Shown here: positions 44,279-53,491 of the stretch, one piece after another | How the letters are laid out: each line of letters starts with the position of its first letter | Position numbering within the stretch: position 1 is the first letter of the stretch | Assembly: GCF_025345615.1 (NCBI RefSeq) | Contig: NZ_JAODWD010000001.1 | Span: forward strand, 561,304-625,303 | Source: Mycobacterium deserti | GTDB taxonomy: Bacteria > Actinomycetota > Actinomycetes > Mycobacteriales > Mycobacteriaceae | DNA length: 64,000 nt | Reading direction: 5' to 3' | Notes under the pieces: model-generated | Databases searched by the model: none | What the model was told of the DNA's origin: nothing | Seen by the model: the letters and a program-made list of their open reading frames with translations, nothing else | Position numbers and translations under genes: made by a program

Positions 44279-44372
44279 TTCGGTCTCGTTCAGCTAAACG
44301 TGTGGGCGCATGCTCACAGTGCCCAAATGGGCTGAGAATCCACTTAGAGAACCATCGACACTTGCATAGACT

Positions 44373-45923
44373 TCAGCCATTGTCGGCATTGCCCGATGGC
44401 GAGTCCACGCCCTTGGGAGCGTGTCGGACTTCGATGCGCTCGGTCACAGCGTCGGTCATCGGCCGGCCGGGCAACACCACATGAATCGAGGCACCCGGCG
44501 GCTGCCCGCCCGGGACGGTGTCCTGGACGCGCAGCGTACCGCCGTGTTTGAACACCACCTGTTTCACGATGGCCAGCCCGAGCCCGGAACCGGGCATCGC
44601 TCGGGCGGACGCCGAACGGAAGAACCGGTCGAACACCATTCCCCGCTCCTCCGGCGGAATACCCGGGCCCTGGTCGGAGACCACGAGTTCGGCGTGCGCC
44701 GGGGCGACCTGAGTCAACCGGACGCCGACCCGCCCTCCGGGTGGACTCCATTTCGCCGCGTTGTCCAGCAGGTTGAGCACCGCTCGCTCCAGCCCGCCGC
44801 CGTCGCCGTAAACCTGCCAGGGCGTGATCGTCACGTCGAAGTCGATGTCGTTGCGCCGACGGCGAACCCGCTCCAGCGAGCGGTCCACGACTTCGGACAT
44901 GTCGACGGGCTCGTGAATGACCCCGCCGGCCTCCTCACGGGTGAGGTCCACGAGATCGCCCACGAGAGTGGACAATTCCTCGATCTGGCCGACGACGTCC
45001 GCGCGCAGCTCGGCCATCTCGTCCTCCGGCAATCGCGGCGCGCCGGGGGCCATCGAGGCGATCAGCAATTCGACGTTGGTGCGCAACGACGTCAGCGGCG
45101 TTCGTAGCTCGTGGCCGGCGTCGGTGACCAGCCGCGCCTGGCGGTCGCGGGATTCGGCGAGGGCGCGCAACATCATGTTGAACGCCTCGGTGAGCCGGGC
45201 CAGCTCGTCGCTGCCGAACACCGGGATGGGCCTCAGGTCGTCGGTACGGGCGACCCGTTCGGCCGCCTCCGTCAGCCGCGCTACCGGGCGCAGCCCGGCG
45301 CGGGCCACCGCGCCACCGGCCATCGCGGCCACCACCACCCCGACTCCGCCGATGATGAACAACACGGTGCCCAACCGGTTGAGCACCTGGATCGTCGGCC
45401 ACATGCTCTTGGAAATCAGTAACGAGCTGTCATTGGACAGGTGCATGGCCAGGACCCGTTGATGGTTGACGCTGCGCAGCGACATGATCAGCTCGCCCTT
45501 GATCACCGCCTTCTCGGGGCTGCCGAGCGGAAGCGTCTGGCCCTCCTGGTTCGCGGTGAAGATGGCGCGTCCCGGAACCACCAGCATCGCGTTGACGTCG
45601 GAGTAGGCGGTGCCCTCGATGGCCTTGCCGGGGTCACTGGCAAGCGACCCGCTCTCGATCAGCAGCCGCGCGCGGCTGTGCAGTTGGTTGTCGACGTCGT
45701 CGTAGAGCGCGCGTGACATCACGGCCCAGACGGCCACGGCCATCAACACCACGACCATCGCCACCATTGACATTGCGAGCAGCATCACCCGCCACCGCAA
45801 CGACAGTGAACTGCTCGTCGGCGGAGCCGACAATCCAGCGCTCGTCGGCGGAGCCGACAATCCAGCGCTCGTCGGGCGCGCCGACGCCGTGGGCCTCGGC
45901 CGCTTGAGTCTTGAAACGAACAT
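44373..45923 (-). CDS. mprB: Sensor histidine kinase MprB
   Basis: Membrane sensor of envelope stress that phosphorylates MprA. The 516 residues contain a low-complexity N-terminus with a short tandem repeat, TM1 (about 45 to 70), an extracytoplasmic sensor domain, TM2 (about 185 to 210), HAMP, the H-box DAGHELRTPLTSL, the N-box NLLDNAAKWS, and G-boxes DQGPGIP and GSGLGLAIVK. Its ATG shares one base with the mprA stop (TGATG), so the pair is translationally coupled. The N-terminal extension is longer than in M. tuberculosis because of the repeated PTSAGLSAP unit. Confidence 0.95.
   Translation of the reverse strand: MFVSRLKRPRPTASARPTSAGLSAPPTSAGLSAPPTSSSLSLRWRVMLLAMSMVAMVVVLMAVAVWAVMSRALYDDVDNQLHSRARLLIESGSLASDPGKAIEGTAYSDVNAMLVVPGRAIFTANQEGQTLPLGSPEKAVIKGELIMSLRSVNHQRVLAMHLSNDSSLLISKSMWPTIQVLNRLGTVLFIIGGVGVVVAAMAGGAVARAGLRPVARLTEAAERVARTDDLRPIPVFGSDELARLTEAFNMMLRALAESRDRQARLVTDAGHELRTPLTSLRTNVELLIASMAPGAPRLPEDEMAELRADVVGQIEELSTLVGDLVDLTREEAGGVIHEPVDMSEVVDRSLERVRRRRNDIDFDVTITPWQVYGDGGGLERAVLNLLDNAAKWSPPGGRVGVRLTQVAPAHAELVVSDQGPGIPPEERGMVFDRFFRSASARAMPGSGLGLAIVKQVVFKHGGTLRVQDTVPGGQPPGASIHVVLPGRPMTDAVTERIEVRHAPKGVDSPSGNADNG
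45813..45885. repeat. 27-bp tandem repeat inside mprB
   Basis: A 27-bp unit beginning GCTCGTCGGCGGAGCCGAC occurs twice in full (45813-45839, 45840-45866) and a third time in part (45867-45885). Being a multiple of three, it keeps the mprB frame and gives repeated nine-residue PTSAGLSAP units in the cytoplasmic N-terminus. Confidence 0.9.
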
Positions 45924-46618
45924 CACGGAGGCGTCTCGCGCAGCACATAACCCACCCCGCGCACGGTGTGGATCAGTCGCGGCTCTCCTTCGGACTCGGT
46001 CTTGCGGCGCAGATATCCGACGTATACCTCGAGGGCGTTGCCGGACGTCGGGAAATCGAAGCCCCACACCTCTTCGAGGATTCGGCTGCGGGTGAGCACC
46101 CGCCTGGGGTTCGCAATCAACATCTCCAACAGCGCGAACTCGGTGCGGGTGAGGCTGATCGAGCGCTGCCCGCGGGTCACCTCCCGGGTGATCGGGTCCA
46201 GCGACAGGTCGGAGAAGGTCAGCGCAGGTGTGTCGGCGCCGTCCTCGGGGATGGTGCGGCGCCGCAGCAGCGCGCGCATCCGCGCGAGCAGTTCCTCCAA
46301 GGCGAAGGGTTTCGGCAGGTAGTCGTCGGCGCCCGCGTCCAGACCGGCGACCCGCTCGGACACCGAATCGCGCGCAGTGAGGACCAGGATCGGCAGGTCG
46401 TCGCCGGTGCTGCGCAGCTGGCGGCACACTTCCAGGCCGTCGAGCCGCGGCATCATCACGTCGAGGACCAGAGCATCGGGCCGATCACTCGAGATTCGGT
46501 CAAGGGCTTCGAGGCCGTCCTGGGCCAATTCGACGGAGTAACCGTTGAATGACAGGGAGCGGCGCAGCGATTCGCGCACCGCGCGATCGTCGTCGACGAC
46601 AAGAATGCGCACAGCCAC
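45923..46618 (-). CDS. mprA: Response regulator MprA
   Basis: OmpR-type response regulator of the MprAB stress system, which in M. tuberculosis controls pepD, sigE and sigB. The 231 residues start [20 protein letters not shown], with the phosphoacceptor Asp in [12 protein letters not shown] (about residue 48), the LTARDS threonine, and the KP lysine. The C-terminal winged helix has [23 protein letters not shown] and [11 protein letters not shown]. The sequence is almost the same as recalled M. tuberculosis MprA. The GTG at 46618 matches its known start. Confidence 0.96.
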   Translation of the reverse strand: MAVRILVVDDDRAVRESLRRSLSFNGYSVELAQDGLEALDRISSDRPDALVLDVMMPRLDGLEVCRQLRSTGDDLPILVLTARDSVSERVAGLDAGADDYLPKPFALEELLARMRALLRRRTIPEDGADTPALTFSDLSLDPITREVTRGQRSISLTRTEFALLEMLIANPRRVLTRSRILEEVWGFDFPTSGNALEVYVGYLRRKTESEGEPRLIHTVRGVGYVLRETPP

Positions 46619-46697
46619 AGTGTCGACTGCTTATCTGAGAGTGACCTGAGAGGCGGGTGGGAGCCGTTCGACCGGCGACATCGCTGGTGGGAAGAGG

Positions 46698-46871
46698 TTA
46701 GCGGCGATCCAGATCGATAAGGCCGAGACGTGCGGCCTTGAGCAGGCGACGCGGCACCTTGTGCTGCTGGCCGGCGACCGTCACGCCGACGAGGTTGGGG
46801 CGCTCGGCTTTCCACTGCGCACGCCGGCTACGGGTGTTCGAACGCGACATCCTGCGCTTGGGCACAGCCAT
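46698..46871 (-). CDS. rpmF: 50S ribosomal protein L32
   Basis: A 57-residue basic ribosomal protein, [20 protein letters not shown] at the start, ending in [16 protein letters not shown]. It is the cysteine-free (zinc-independent) L32 type: the four zinc-ligand cysteines of other L32 proteins are absent. A clear AGGAG site precedes the ATG. It is too short to show in most open-frame lists. Confidence 0.95.
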   Translation of the reverse strand: MAVPKRRMSRSNTRSRRAQWKAERPNLVGVTVAGQQHKVPRRLLKAARLGLIDLDRR

Positions 46872-47062
46872 GATCGGAATCTCCTCTTGAACGGGCTAAG
46901 TCTTCGCACCGCGCGCATCTGCGGCGTCGGCGATTGCTGTTCAGGATAGCCCGTGAGCTGCGTAGCCTCCAAAACATCGCCAATGCCTTGACGCGATACC
47001 GCCGGTACCCGCTAACCTACCGGTTGGTTGGCAGCGCGGCGATTCGGTGATTGGAGGCCTGC

Positions 47063-48778
47063 GTGACTTCATCGACCGGTTCTGTCGGGCCCGTGCGCAT
47101 CGGCAATTGTTCGGGTTTCTACGGCGATCGGCTCGCGGCCATGCGCGAGATGCTCACCGGCGGTGACCTCGACTACCTGACCGGCGATTATCTCGCCGAG
47201 CTGACGATGCTGATCCTGGCCCGCGATCGCGCCAAGTCGCCCGCCCGCGGCTACGCAAAGACCTTCCTCACCCAGCTCGAGGGCTGCCTCGGCCTCGCGC
47301 TCGACCACGGCGTGCGCATCGTCGCCAACGCAGGCGGTCTCAACCCGGCGGGGCTCGCCGACGCGGTGCGTGCGCTGGCCGAACGCCTCGGCCTGCACGT
47401 GCGGGTCGCCCACGTCGAGGGTGACGACCTGGTGGCGCGGTCGGCGGAATTCGGGTTCGACAGTCCACTCGCCGCCAACGCCTACCTCGGCGCATGGGGC
47501 ATCGTCGACTGCCTCGCCGCAGGCGCCGACGTCGTCGTGACCGGGCGGGTGACCGACGCGTCGGTGATCGTCGGACCCGCCGCCGCCCACCACGGCTGGG
47601 CGAGTACCGACTACGACCGGCTGGCCGGCGCGATCGCCGCCGGGCACGTCATCGAATGCGGCGCCCAGGCCACCGGCGGCAACTACGCGTTCTTCACCGA
47701 GGTCGACGACCTGATCCACCCCGGCTTCCCGCTCGCCGAGATCCACGCCGATGGATCGTCGGTGATCACCAAGCACCCCGGTACCGGCGGCGCCGTCACC
47801 GTCGGCACCATCACCGCCCAACTGCTGTACGAGATCACCGGCGCCCGCTATGCCAACCCCGACGCGACCCTGCGTATGGACACCCTCGAGTTGTCCGACG
47901 ACGGACCCGACAGGGTGCGCATCAGCGGTGCGCGGGGCGAGCCGCCCCCTCCGACGCTGAAGGTGTCGCTCAACAGCGTCGGCGGGTTCCGCAACGAGAT
48001 GACGCTGGTGCTCACCGGGCTCGACATCGACGCCAAGGCGGACCTGGTGCGCCGCCAGCTGGAAACCAGCCTGACGGTCAAGCCCGCCGAGATGGAATGG
48101 ACGCTGGCCCGCACCGACCATCCCGATGCCGACACCGAGGAGACGGCCAGCGCGCTGCTCCGGTGCGTGGTGCGCGATCCCGACCCGAACAATGTCGGAC
48201 GCCGGTTCTCTTCGGCGGCAGTCGAACTCGCACTGGCGAGCTACCCCGGTTTCCATGCCACCAGTCCACCGGGTCAAGGGCAGGTGTACGGCGTCTTCAC
48301 GCCCGCCTACGTGCCCGCGACCGAGGTGCCGCACGTGGCCGTACATGCCGACGGCACCCGTGTCGACATACCTCCTGCCACCGACACTGCCCAGTTGGCC
48401 GACGTGCCAACGCCGTCGCTACCCGAGCCTCCCGCGCTGGGCGAGACCAGACGGGCACCGCTCGGGCTGATCGCCGGAGCCCGCAGCGGCGACAAAGGCG
48501 GCAGCGCCAACGTCGGCGTCTGGGTGCGCACCGACGCCCAGTGGCGCTGGCTTGCGAACACGCTGACCGTGGACGCGTTGCGCGAATTACTGCCTGAGAC
48601 AGCCGATCTGCCGGTCACCAGGCATCTGCTTCCCAACTTGCGCGCGGTGAACTTCGTCATCGACGGCATCCTCGGCGAGGGAGTGGCCTACCAAGCGCGG
48701 TTCGACCCGCAGGCCAAAGGACTGGGTGAATGGCTGCGCAGCAGAATCTGCGACATACCGGAGGAGTTGTTGGCGTGA
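47063..48778 (+). CDS. AtuA-like (DUF1446) acyl-CoA pathway protein
   Basis: A 571-residue protein of the acyclic terpene utilisation AtuA family. It begins PVRIGNCSGFYGDRLAAMREML (about residues 9 to 30), then GVRIVANAGGLNPAGLADAV and the VTGRVTDAS segment, all typical of the N-terminal DUF1446 domain. The second, smaller domain near residue 470 has GLIAGARSGDKGGSANVGVW, the signature of AtuA C-terminal regions. The reaction is not known; AtuA is needed for growth on citronellol in Pseudomonas. The GTG at 47063 follows TTGGAGG. It leads a six-gene operon and overlaps the next gene by GTGA. It is equivalent to Rv0976c from recall. Confidence 0.88.
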   Translation: MTSSTGSVGPVRIGNCSGFYGDRLAAMREMLTGGDLDYLTGDYLAELTMLILARDRAKSPARGYAKTFLTQLEGCLGLALDHGVRIVANAGGLNPAGLADAVRALAERLGLHVRVAHVEGDDLVARSAEFGFDSPLAANAYLGAWGIVDCLAAGADVVVTGRVTDASVIVGPAAAHHGWASTDYDRLAGAIAAGHVIECGAQATGGNYAFFTEVDDLIHPGFPLAEIHADGSSVITKHPGTGGAVTVGTITAQLLYEITGARYANPDATLRMDTLELSDDGPDRVRISGARGEPPPPTLKVSLNSVGGFRNEMTLVLTGLDIDAKADLVRRQLETSLTVKPAEMEWTLARTDHPDADTEETASALLRCVVRDPDPNNVGRRFSSAAVELALASYPGFHATSPPGQGQVYGVFTPAYVPATEVPHVAVHADGTRVDIPPATDTAQLADVPTPSLPEPPALGETRRAPLGLIAGARSGDKGGSANVGVWVRTDAQWRWLANTLTVDALRELLPETADLPVTRHLLPNLRAVNFVIDGILGEGVAYQARFDPQAKGLGEWLRSRICDIPEELLA

Positions 48779-49935
48779 GCATCTGGCACACATCTGAACG
48801 CGAGCAGCTGCGAAAAGCAGTGCGCGCCTTCGCAGAACGTGAGGTACTGCCTCACGTGAACGAATGGGAGCACAGCGGCGAGCTGCCGCGCGAGTTGCAC
48901 CGCAAGGCCGGTGACGCCGGACTGCTCGGCGCAGGATTTCCCGAAGCGGTCGGCGGAGGCGGCGGCGACGGCGCGGATGCCGTGGTCATCTGCGAGGAGA
49001 TGCACTATGCCGGCGCGCCGGGCGGGGTGTTCGCCTCGCTGTTCACCTGTGGCATCTCGGTGCCCCACATGATCGCCTCTGGCGACCAGCGCCTGATCGA
49101 CACCTATGTGCGTCCGACGCTGCGCGGCGAGTTGATCGGCAGCCTCGCGATCACCGAACCAGGCGGCGGTTCGGACGTCGGGCATCTGACCACCAAGGCG
49201 GTGCGAGACGGTGACGACTACATCATCAACGGCGCCAAGACCTACATCACCTCCGGCGTGCGCGCCGACTACGTCGTGACCGCGGTGCGCACGGGCGGAT
49301 CAGGCGCGGCGGGGGTTTCGCTGATCGTTGTCGACAAGAACACACCGGGGTTCGAGGTGACCCGCAAGCTCGAGAAGATGGGCTGGCGGTCGTCGGATAC
49401 CGCTGAGCTGTCCTACACCGACGTCCGTGTCCCCGCGGCGAATCTGATCGGCGCCGAGAACACCGGGTTCTTTCAGATCGCAGGCGCGTTCGTCTCCGAG
49501 CGCGTCGGACTCGCCGCACAGGCCTACGCCAGCGCGCAACGTTGCCTCGACCTGACCGTCCAATGGTGTAGGGACCGTGAGACATTCGGCAGGCCGCTGA
49601 TCTCACGCCAGCAGGTACAGAACACGCTGGCCGAGATGGCGCGGCGGGTCGACGTCGCGCGGATCTACACCCGCCATGTCGTCGAGCGCCAAATGCTTGA
49701 GGGAGGGCCGGGCGGCCCTAATATGATCGCCGAGGTGTGCTTCGCCAAGAACACCGCCGTCGAGGCGGGTGAATGGGTGGCCAACCAGGCAGTGCAATTG
49801 TTCGGCGGCATGGGCTATATGGCCGAGTCCGAGGTCGAGCGTCAGTATCGAGATATGCGCATCCTCGGAATAGGCGGCGGCACAACAGAAATCTTGACCT
49901 CGCTGGCTGCCAAGACATTGGGCTACCAAGCATGA
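48775..49935 (+). CDS. fadE13: Acyl-CoA dehydrogenase FadE13
   Basis: An FAD-dependent acyl-CoA dehydrogenase of 386 residues, introducing the alpha-beta double bond of an acyl-CoA. Signatures are LAITEPGGGSDVGHLTTKA (FAD and substrate contact, about residues 122 to 140), QRCLDLTVQWCRDRETFGRPL and the late QLFGGMGYMAESEVERQYRDMR. The catalytic glutamate expected near residue 370 aligns with GGGTTEILTSLAAKTLG. The GTG at 48775 overlaps the AtuA stop. It has the same neighbours as Rv0975c. Confidence 0.93.
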   Translation: MSIWHTSEREQLRKAVRAFAEREVLPHVNEWEHSGELPRELHRKAGDAGLLGAGFPEAVGGGGGDGADAVVICEEMHYAGAPGGVFASLFTCGISVPHMIASGDQRLIDTYVRPTLRGELIGSLAITEPGGGSDVGHLTTKAVRDGDDYIINGAKTYITSGVRADYVVTAVRTGGSGAAGVSLIVVDKNTPGFEVTRKLEKMGWRSSDTAELSYTDVRVPAANLIGAENTGFFQIAGAFVSERVGLAAQAYASAQRCLDLTVQWCRDRETFGRPLISRQQVQNTLAEMARRVDVARIYTRHVVERQMLEGGPGGPNMIAEVCFAKNTAVEAGEWVANQAVQLFGGMGYMAESEVERQYRDMRILGIGGGTTEILTSLAAKTLGYQA

Positions 49936-51527
49936 CGGCACTGCGCTCCGTACTCGATGCAGCGTCGCCCGCTTACACCGAGGCCGCCGCGGCGATGACC
50001 GAGAAGCTCGCCGAACTCGACGCGGAGCACGCCAAGGCGCTCGGCGGTGGCGGCGAGAAGTACGTGCAACGGCACCATTCCCGCGGCAAACTGACGGCGC
50101 GCGAACGCATCGAGATGCTCGTCGACCCCGACTCGCCGTTCCTGGAGTTGAGCCCGCTGGCCGCGTGGGGCAGTGCCTTCACCGTCGGCGCCAGCGTGGT
50201 GGTCGGTATCGGCGCGGTCGAGGGCACCGAATGCCTGATCGTCGCGAACGACCCGACGGTCAAGGGGGGTACGAGCAACCCGTGGACGCTGAAGAAGATT
50301 CTGCGCGCCAACCAGATTGCGCTGCAGAATCGGTTGCCGGTGGTGTCGCTCGTCGAATCGGGCGGCGCGGACCTGCCGACGCAGAAGGAGATCTTCATCC
50401 CCGGCGGCCGGATGTTCCGCGACCTCACGCGACTGTCGGCGGCCGGGATCCCGACTGTCGCGCTGGTATTCGGCAACTCGACCGCAGGCGGCGCGTACAT
50501 TCCCGGAATGTCGGACCACGTCGTGATGATCAAGGAACGGTCGAAGGTGTTCCTGGCAGGCCCACCGCTGGTGAAGATGGCCACGGGCGAGGAATCCGAC
50601 GACGAATCGTTGGGCGGCGCCGAGATGCACGCGCGCACATCGGGTCTGGCGGACTACTTCGCGGTCGATGAGCTCGACGCGATCCGCATCGGCAGGCGCG
50701 TCGTGGCGCGGCTGAACTGGCGCAAGGAGGGCCCGGCCCCGGCGCCCGTCAGCGAGCCGCTGTTCGACGCGGAGGAACTGCTCGGCATCGTCGGCACCGA
50801 TCTGCGGATCCCGTTCGATCCCCGTGACGTCATCGCCCGCATCGTGGACGGCTCCGACTTCGACGAGTTCAAACCGCTCTACGGGTCGTCCCTGGTGACG
50901 GGATGGGCGCGGCTCTACGGCTATCCGATCGGCATCCTCGCCAACGCCCGCGGGGTGCTGTTCTCCGAGGAGTCGCAGAAGGCCACCCAGTTCATCCAGC
51001 TCGCCAACCGCTCCGACACGCCACTGTTGTTCCTGCACAACACCACCGGTTACATGGTCGGCCGCAAGTACGAGGAGGGCGGGATGATCAAGCACGGCTC
51101 GATGATGATCAACGCCGTCTCGAACTCGACCGTCCCGCACATCTCGTTGTTGATCGGCGCGTCCTACGGCGCCGGGCACTACGGCATGTGCGGCCGCGCC
51201 TACGACCCGCGTTTCCTGTTCGCCTGGCCGAGCGCAAAATCCGCGGTGATGGGCGGCGCCCAGCTGGCCGGCGTGCTCTCGATCGTCAGCCGCGCCGCCG
51301 CCGAGTCCCGCGGTCAGCAGGTCGACGAGGATGCCGACGCGGCGATGCGGGCGGCGGTTGAAGGTCAGATCGAGGCCGAGTCGCTGCCCATGGTGCTCTC
51401 GGGGATGCTGTACGACGACGGGGTGATCGACCCCCGCGACACCCGCACCGTGTTGGGAATGTGCCTGTCCGCCATCGCGAATGGCCCGATCAAGGGGACG
51501 TCGAACTTCGGCGTCTTCAGGATGTGA
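49932..51527 (+). CDS. accD2: Acyl-CoA carboxylase beta subunit (carboxyltransferase) AccD2
   Basis: Transfers CO2 from carboxybiotin to an enoyl- or acyl-CoA. The 531 residues form the two crotonase-like halves: the N-half has RHHSRGKLTARERIEMLVDP and LPTQKEIFIPGGRMFRDLTRLSAAG; the C-half has FLHNTTGYMVGRKYEEGGMIKHG, the methylcrotonyl-type pattern, and GASYGAGHYGMCGRAYDPRF. These details resemble 3-methylcrotonyl- and geranyl-CoA carboxylases more than propionyl-CoA carboxylases. Its ATG overlaps the FadE13 stop (ATGA). Confidence 0.93.
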   Translation: MTALRSVLDAASPAYTEAAAAMTEKLAELDAEHAKALGGGGEKYVQRHHSRGKLTARERIEMLVDPDSPFLELSPLAAWGSAFTVGASVVVGIGAVEGTECLIVANDPTVKGGTSNPWTLKKILRANQIALQNRLPVVSLVESGGADLPTQKEIFIPGGRMFRDLTRLSAAGIPTVALVFGNSTAGGAYIPGMSDHVVMIKERSKVFLAGPPLVKMATGEESDDESLGGAEMHARTSGLADYFAVDELDAIRIGRRVVARLNWRKEGPAPAPVSEPLFDAEELLGIVGTDLRIPFDPRDVIARIVDGSDFDEFKPLYGSSLVTGWARLYGYPIGILANARGVLFSEESQKATQFIQLANRSDTPLLFLHNTTGYMVGRKYEEGGMIKHGSMMINAVSNSTVPHISLLIGASYGAGHYGMCGRAYDPRFLFAWPSAKSAVMGGAQLAGVLSIVSRAAAESRGQQVDEDADAAMRAAVEGQIEAESLPMVLSGMLYDDGVIDPRDTRTVLGMCLSAIANGPIKGTSNFGVFRM

Positions 51528-51565
51528 GCGATGAGAGCTTGCGCGAAGAGCAGAAAGCACGGCCG

Positions 51566-53488
51566 ATGATCCGTCGAGTAATGGTCGCCAACCGCGGGGA
51601 GATTGCCCGCCGGGTGTTCGCCACCTGCCGCCGCCTCGGCATCGGCACGGTCGCCGTGTACACCGATCCCGACGCCGCATCGCCACACGTCGCCGAGGCC
51701 GACGCCGCGGTCCACTTGAACGGCACCACCGGATATCTCGATACTGCGCAGTTGATCGCCGCGGCGAAAGCCGCCGACGCCGACGCGATCCATCCAGGCT
51801 ACGGATTTCTCTCGGAGAACGCGGACTTCGCCGCCGCGGTCATCGACGCCGGACTGACATGGGTCGGCCCGCCCGTGGCGGCGGTGGCCGCGATGGGCTC
51901 CAAGATCGAGGCCAAGAAGTTGATGTCGGCCGCCGGCGTGCCGGTGCTGGAAGAGCTGGATCCGGACACGGTGACAGCCGACCAGCTGCCCGTGCTGATC
52001 AAGGCGTCGGCGGGCGGTGGTGGGCGCGGTATGCGCATCGTGCGCGAACTTTCAGAGCTGCAGGGCCAAGTGGAGGCCGCCAGCCGCGAGGCGCAGTCGG
52101 CGTTCAGCGACCCAACCGTTTTCTGCGAGCGCTACCTGGCGGCCGGGCATCACGTCGAGGTGCAGGTGATGGCCGACGTGCACGGCACGGTGTGGGCCGT
52201 CGGTGAACGCGAATGCTCGATTCAGCGGCGCCACCAGAAGATCATCGAAGAGGCGCCGTCGCCGTTGGTGGAGCGGACGCAGGGCATGCGCGCCAAGCTG
52301 TTCGACGCCGCGCGGTTGGCCGCCGCCGCGATCGGATACAGCGGCGCGGGCACCGTCGAGTTCATGGCCGACGAGAAAGGCGACTTCTTCTTCCTCGAGA
52401 TGAACACCCGCCTGCAGGTCGAGCACCCGGTCACCGAGGCCACCACCGGGCTGGATCTCGTCGAGCTGCAACTGCACGTCGCCGACGGCGGACGCCTGGA
52501 TGCGCACGCCCCTCCGTCGCACGGGTCATCCATCGAGGCGCGGCTGTACGCGGAGGACCCCGCCAAGGGGTGGCAGCCGCAGGCGGGCACCGTGCACCGC
52601 TTCGACGTGCCCGGCCAGGTCAGGGTCGACACCGGCGTCGTCGACGGCACGACGGTGTCCATCTACTACGACCCGATGATCGCCAAGGTCATCTCGTACG
52701 CCCCGACACGCCGGCAGGCCGCGGGCGCGCTCGCCGACGCACTCGCTCGAGCCCACATCCACGGGGTGCGCACCAATCGCGACCTGCTCGTCAATGTGTT
52801 GCGGCATCAGGCATTCCTCGACGGCGCCACCGATACCGCGTTCTTCGACACCCACGGACTGGCTGAACTGGCCGCACCGCTGTCCGACGAGCGCGCGGTC
52901 GCGCTGTCCGCAGTGGCGGCCGCATTGGCCGAGGCCGCGCAGAACCGGGCGACGGCGGCGGTCTTCGCGGCGGCCCCGAGCGGCTGGCGCAACGTGTCGT
53001 CGAGCTATCAGTCGAAGTCCTACCAAGGCCCGCAGGGCGAGATCGAGGTGCGCTACCGCTTCACCCGATCCGGCGTCGATGTGCCCGACCACCCCGCTGT
53101 CGCCCTCGTGTCGTCCGCGCCGGAGAAGGTTGTGCTCTCGGTCGACGGCGTGGACCGACCGTTCCACGTCGCGCGCTACGCCGACGCGGTCTTCGTCGAC
53201 TCCCCGCTGGGACCGGTCAGTCTTGTTGCGCAGCCACGCTTTCCCGACCCGGACTCCGCCATCGCCCAGGGCTCATTGCTGGCACCGATGCCCGGGTCGG
53301 TGTTGCGGGTCGGCGCGGCGGTCGGCGACACCGTCACCGCCGGACAGCCGCTGGTGTGGCTCGAGGCGATGAAGATGGAGCACACCATCACCGCGCCCGG
53401 CGACGGGGTGCTCGCAGAACTTCACGTCGAACCCGGCCAGCAGGTCGACGTCGGCACCGTGCTCGCCCTTGTGGCAGAAGGAGATTGA
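51566..53488 (+). CDS. accA2: Biotin-dependent acyl-CoA carboxylase alpha subunit AccA2
   Basis: Biotin carboxylase plus biotin carrier protein, 640 residues, partner of AccD2. It has the N-terminal MVANRGEIARRVF, the ATP-grasp glycine loop KASAGGGGRGMRIV (about residues 150 to 165), the EMNTRLQVEHPVTE catalytic segment, and the biotinylated lysine in EAMKMEH near residue 608. The start is open: ATG 51566 matches the family start, while GTG 51524 would overlap the AccD2 stop (GTGA), the coupling style of this operon, and add 14 residues. Confidence 0.93.
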   Translation: MIRRVMVANRGEIARRVFATCRRLGIGTVAVYTDPDAASPHVAEADAAVHLNGTTGYLDTAQLIAAAKAADADAIHPGYGFLSENADFAAAVIDAGLTWVGPPVAAVAAMGSKIEAKKLMSAAGVPVLEELDPDTVTADQLPVLIKASAGGGGRGMRIVRELSELQGQVEAASREAQSAFSDPTVFCERYLAAGHHVEVQVMADVHGTVWAVGERECSIQRRHQKIIEEAPSPLVERTQGMRAKLFDAARLAAAAIGYSGAGTVEFMADEKGDFFFLEMNTRLQVEHPVTEATTGLDLVELQLHVADGGRLDAHAPPSHGSSIEARLYAEDPAKGWQPQAGTVHRFDVPGQVRVDTGVVDGTTVSIYYDPMIAKVISYAPTRRQAAGALADALARAHIHGVRTNRDLLVNVLRHQAFLDGATDTAFFDTHGLAELAAPLSDERAVALSAVAAALAEAAQNRATAAVFAAAPSGWRNVSSSYQSKSYQGPQGEIEVRYRFTRSGVDVPDHPAVALVSSAPEKVVLSVDGVDRPFHVARYADAVFVDSPLGPVSLVAQPRFPDPDSAIAQGSLLAPMPGSVLRVGAAVGDTVTAGQPLVWLEAMKMEHTITAPGDGVLAELHVEPGQQVDVGTVLALVAEGD

Positions 53489-53491
53489 CAG

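Noticed and set aside
49923..51686. 587-codon minus-strand frame opposite accD2
   Set aside because: Shadow of a strongly biased coding sequence; translation is rich in Arg, Val, Asp and His without a domain.
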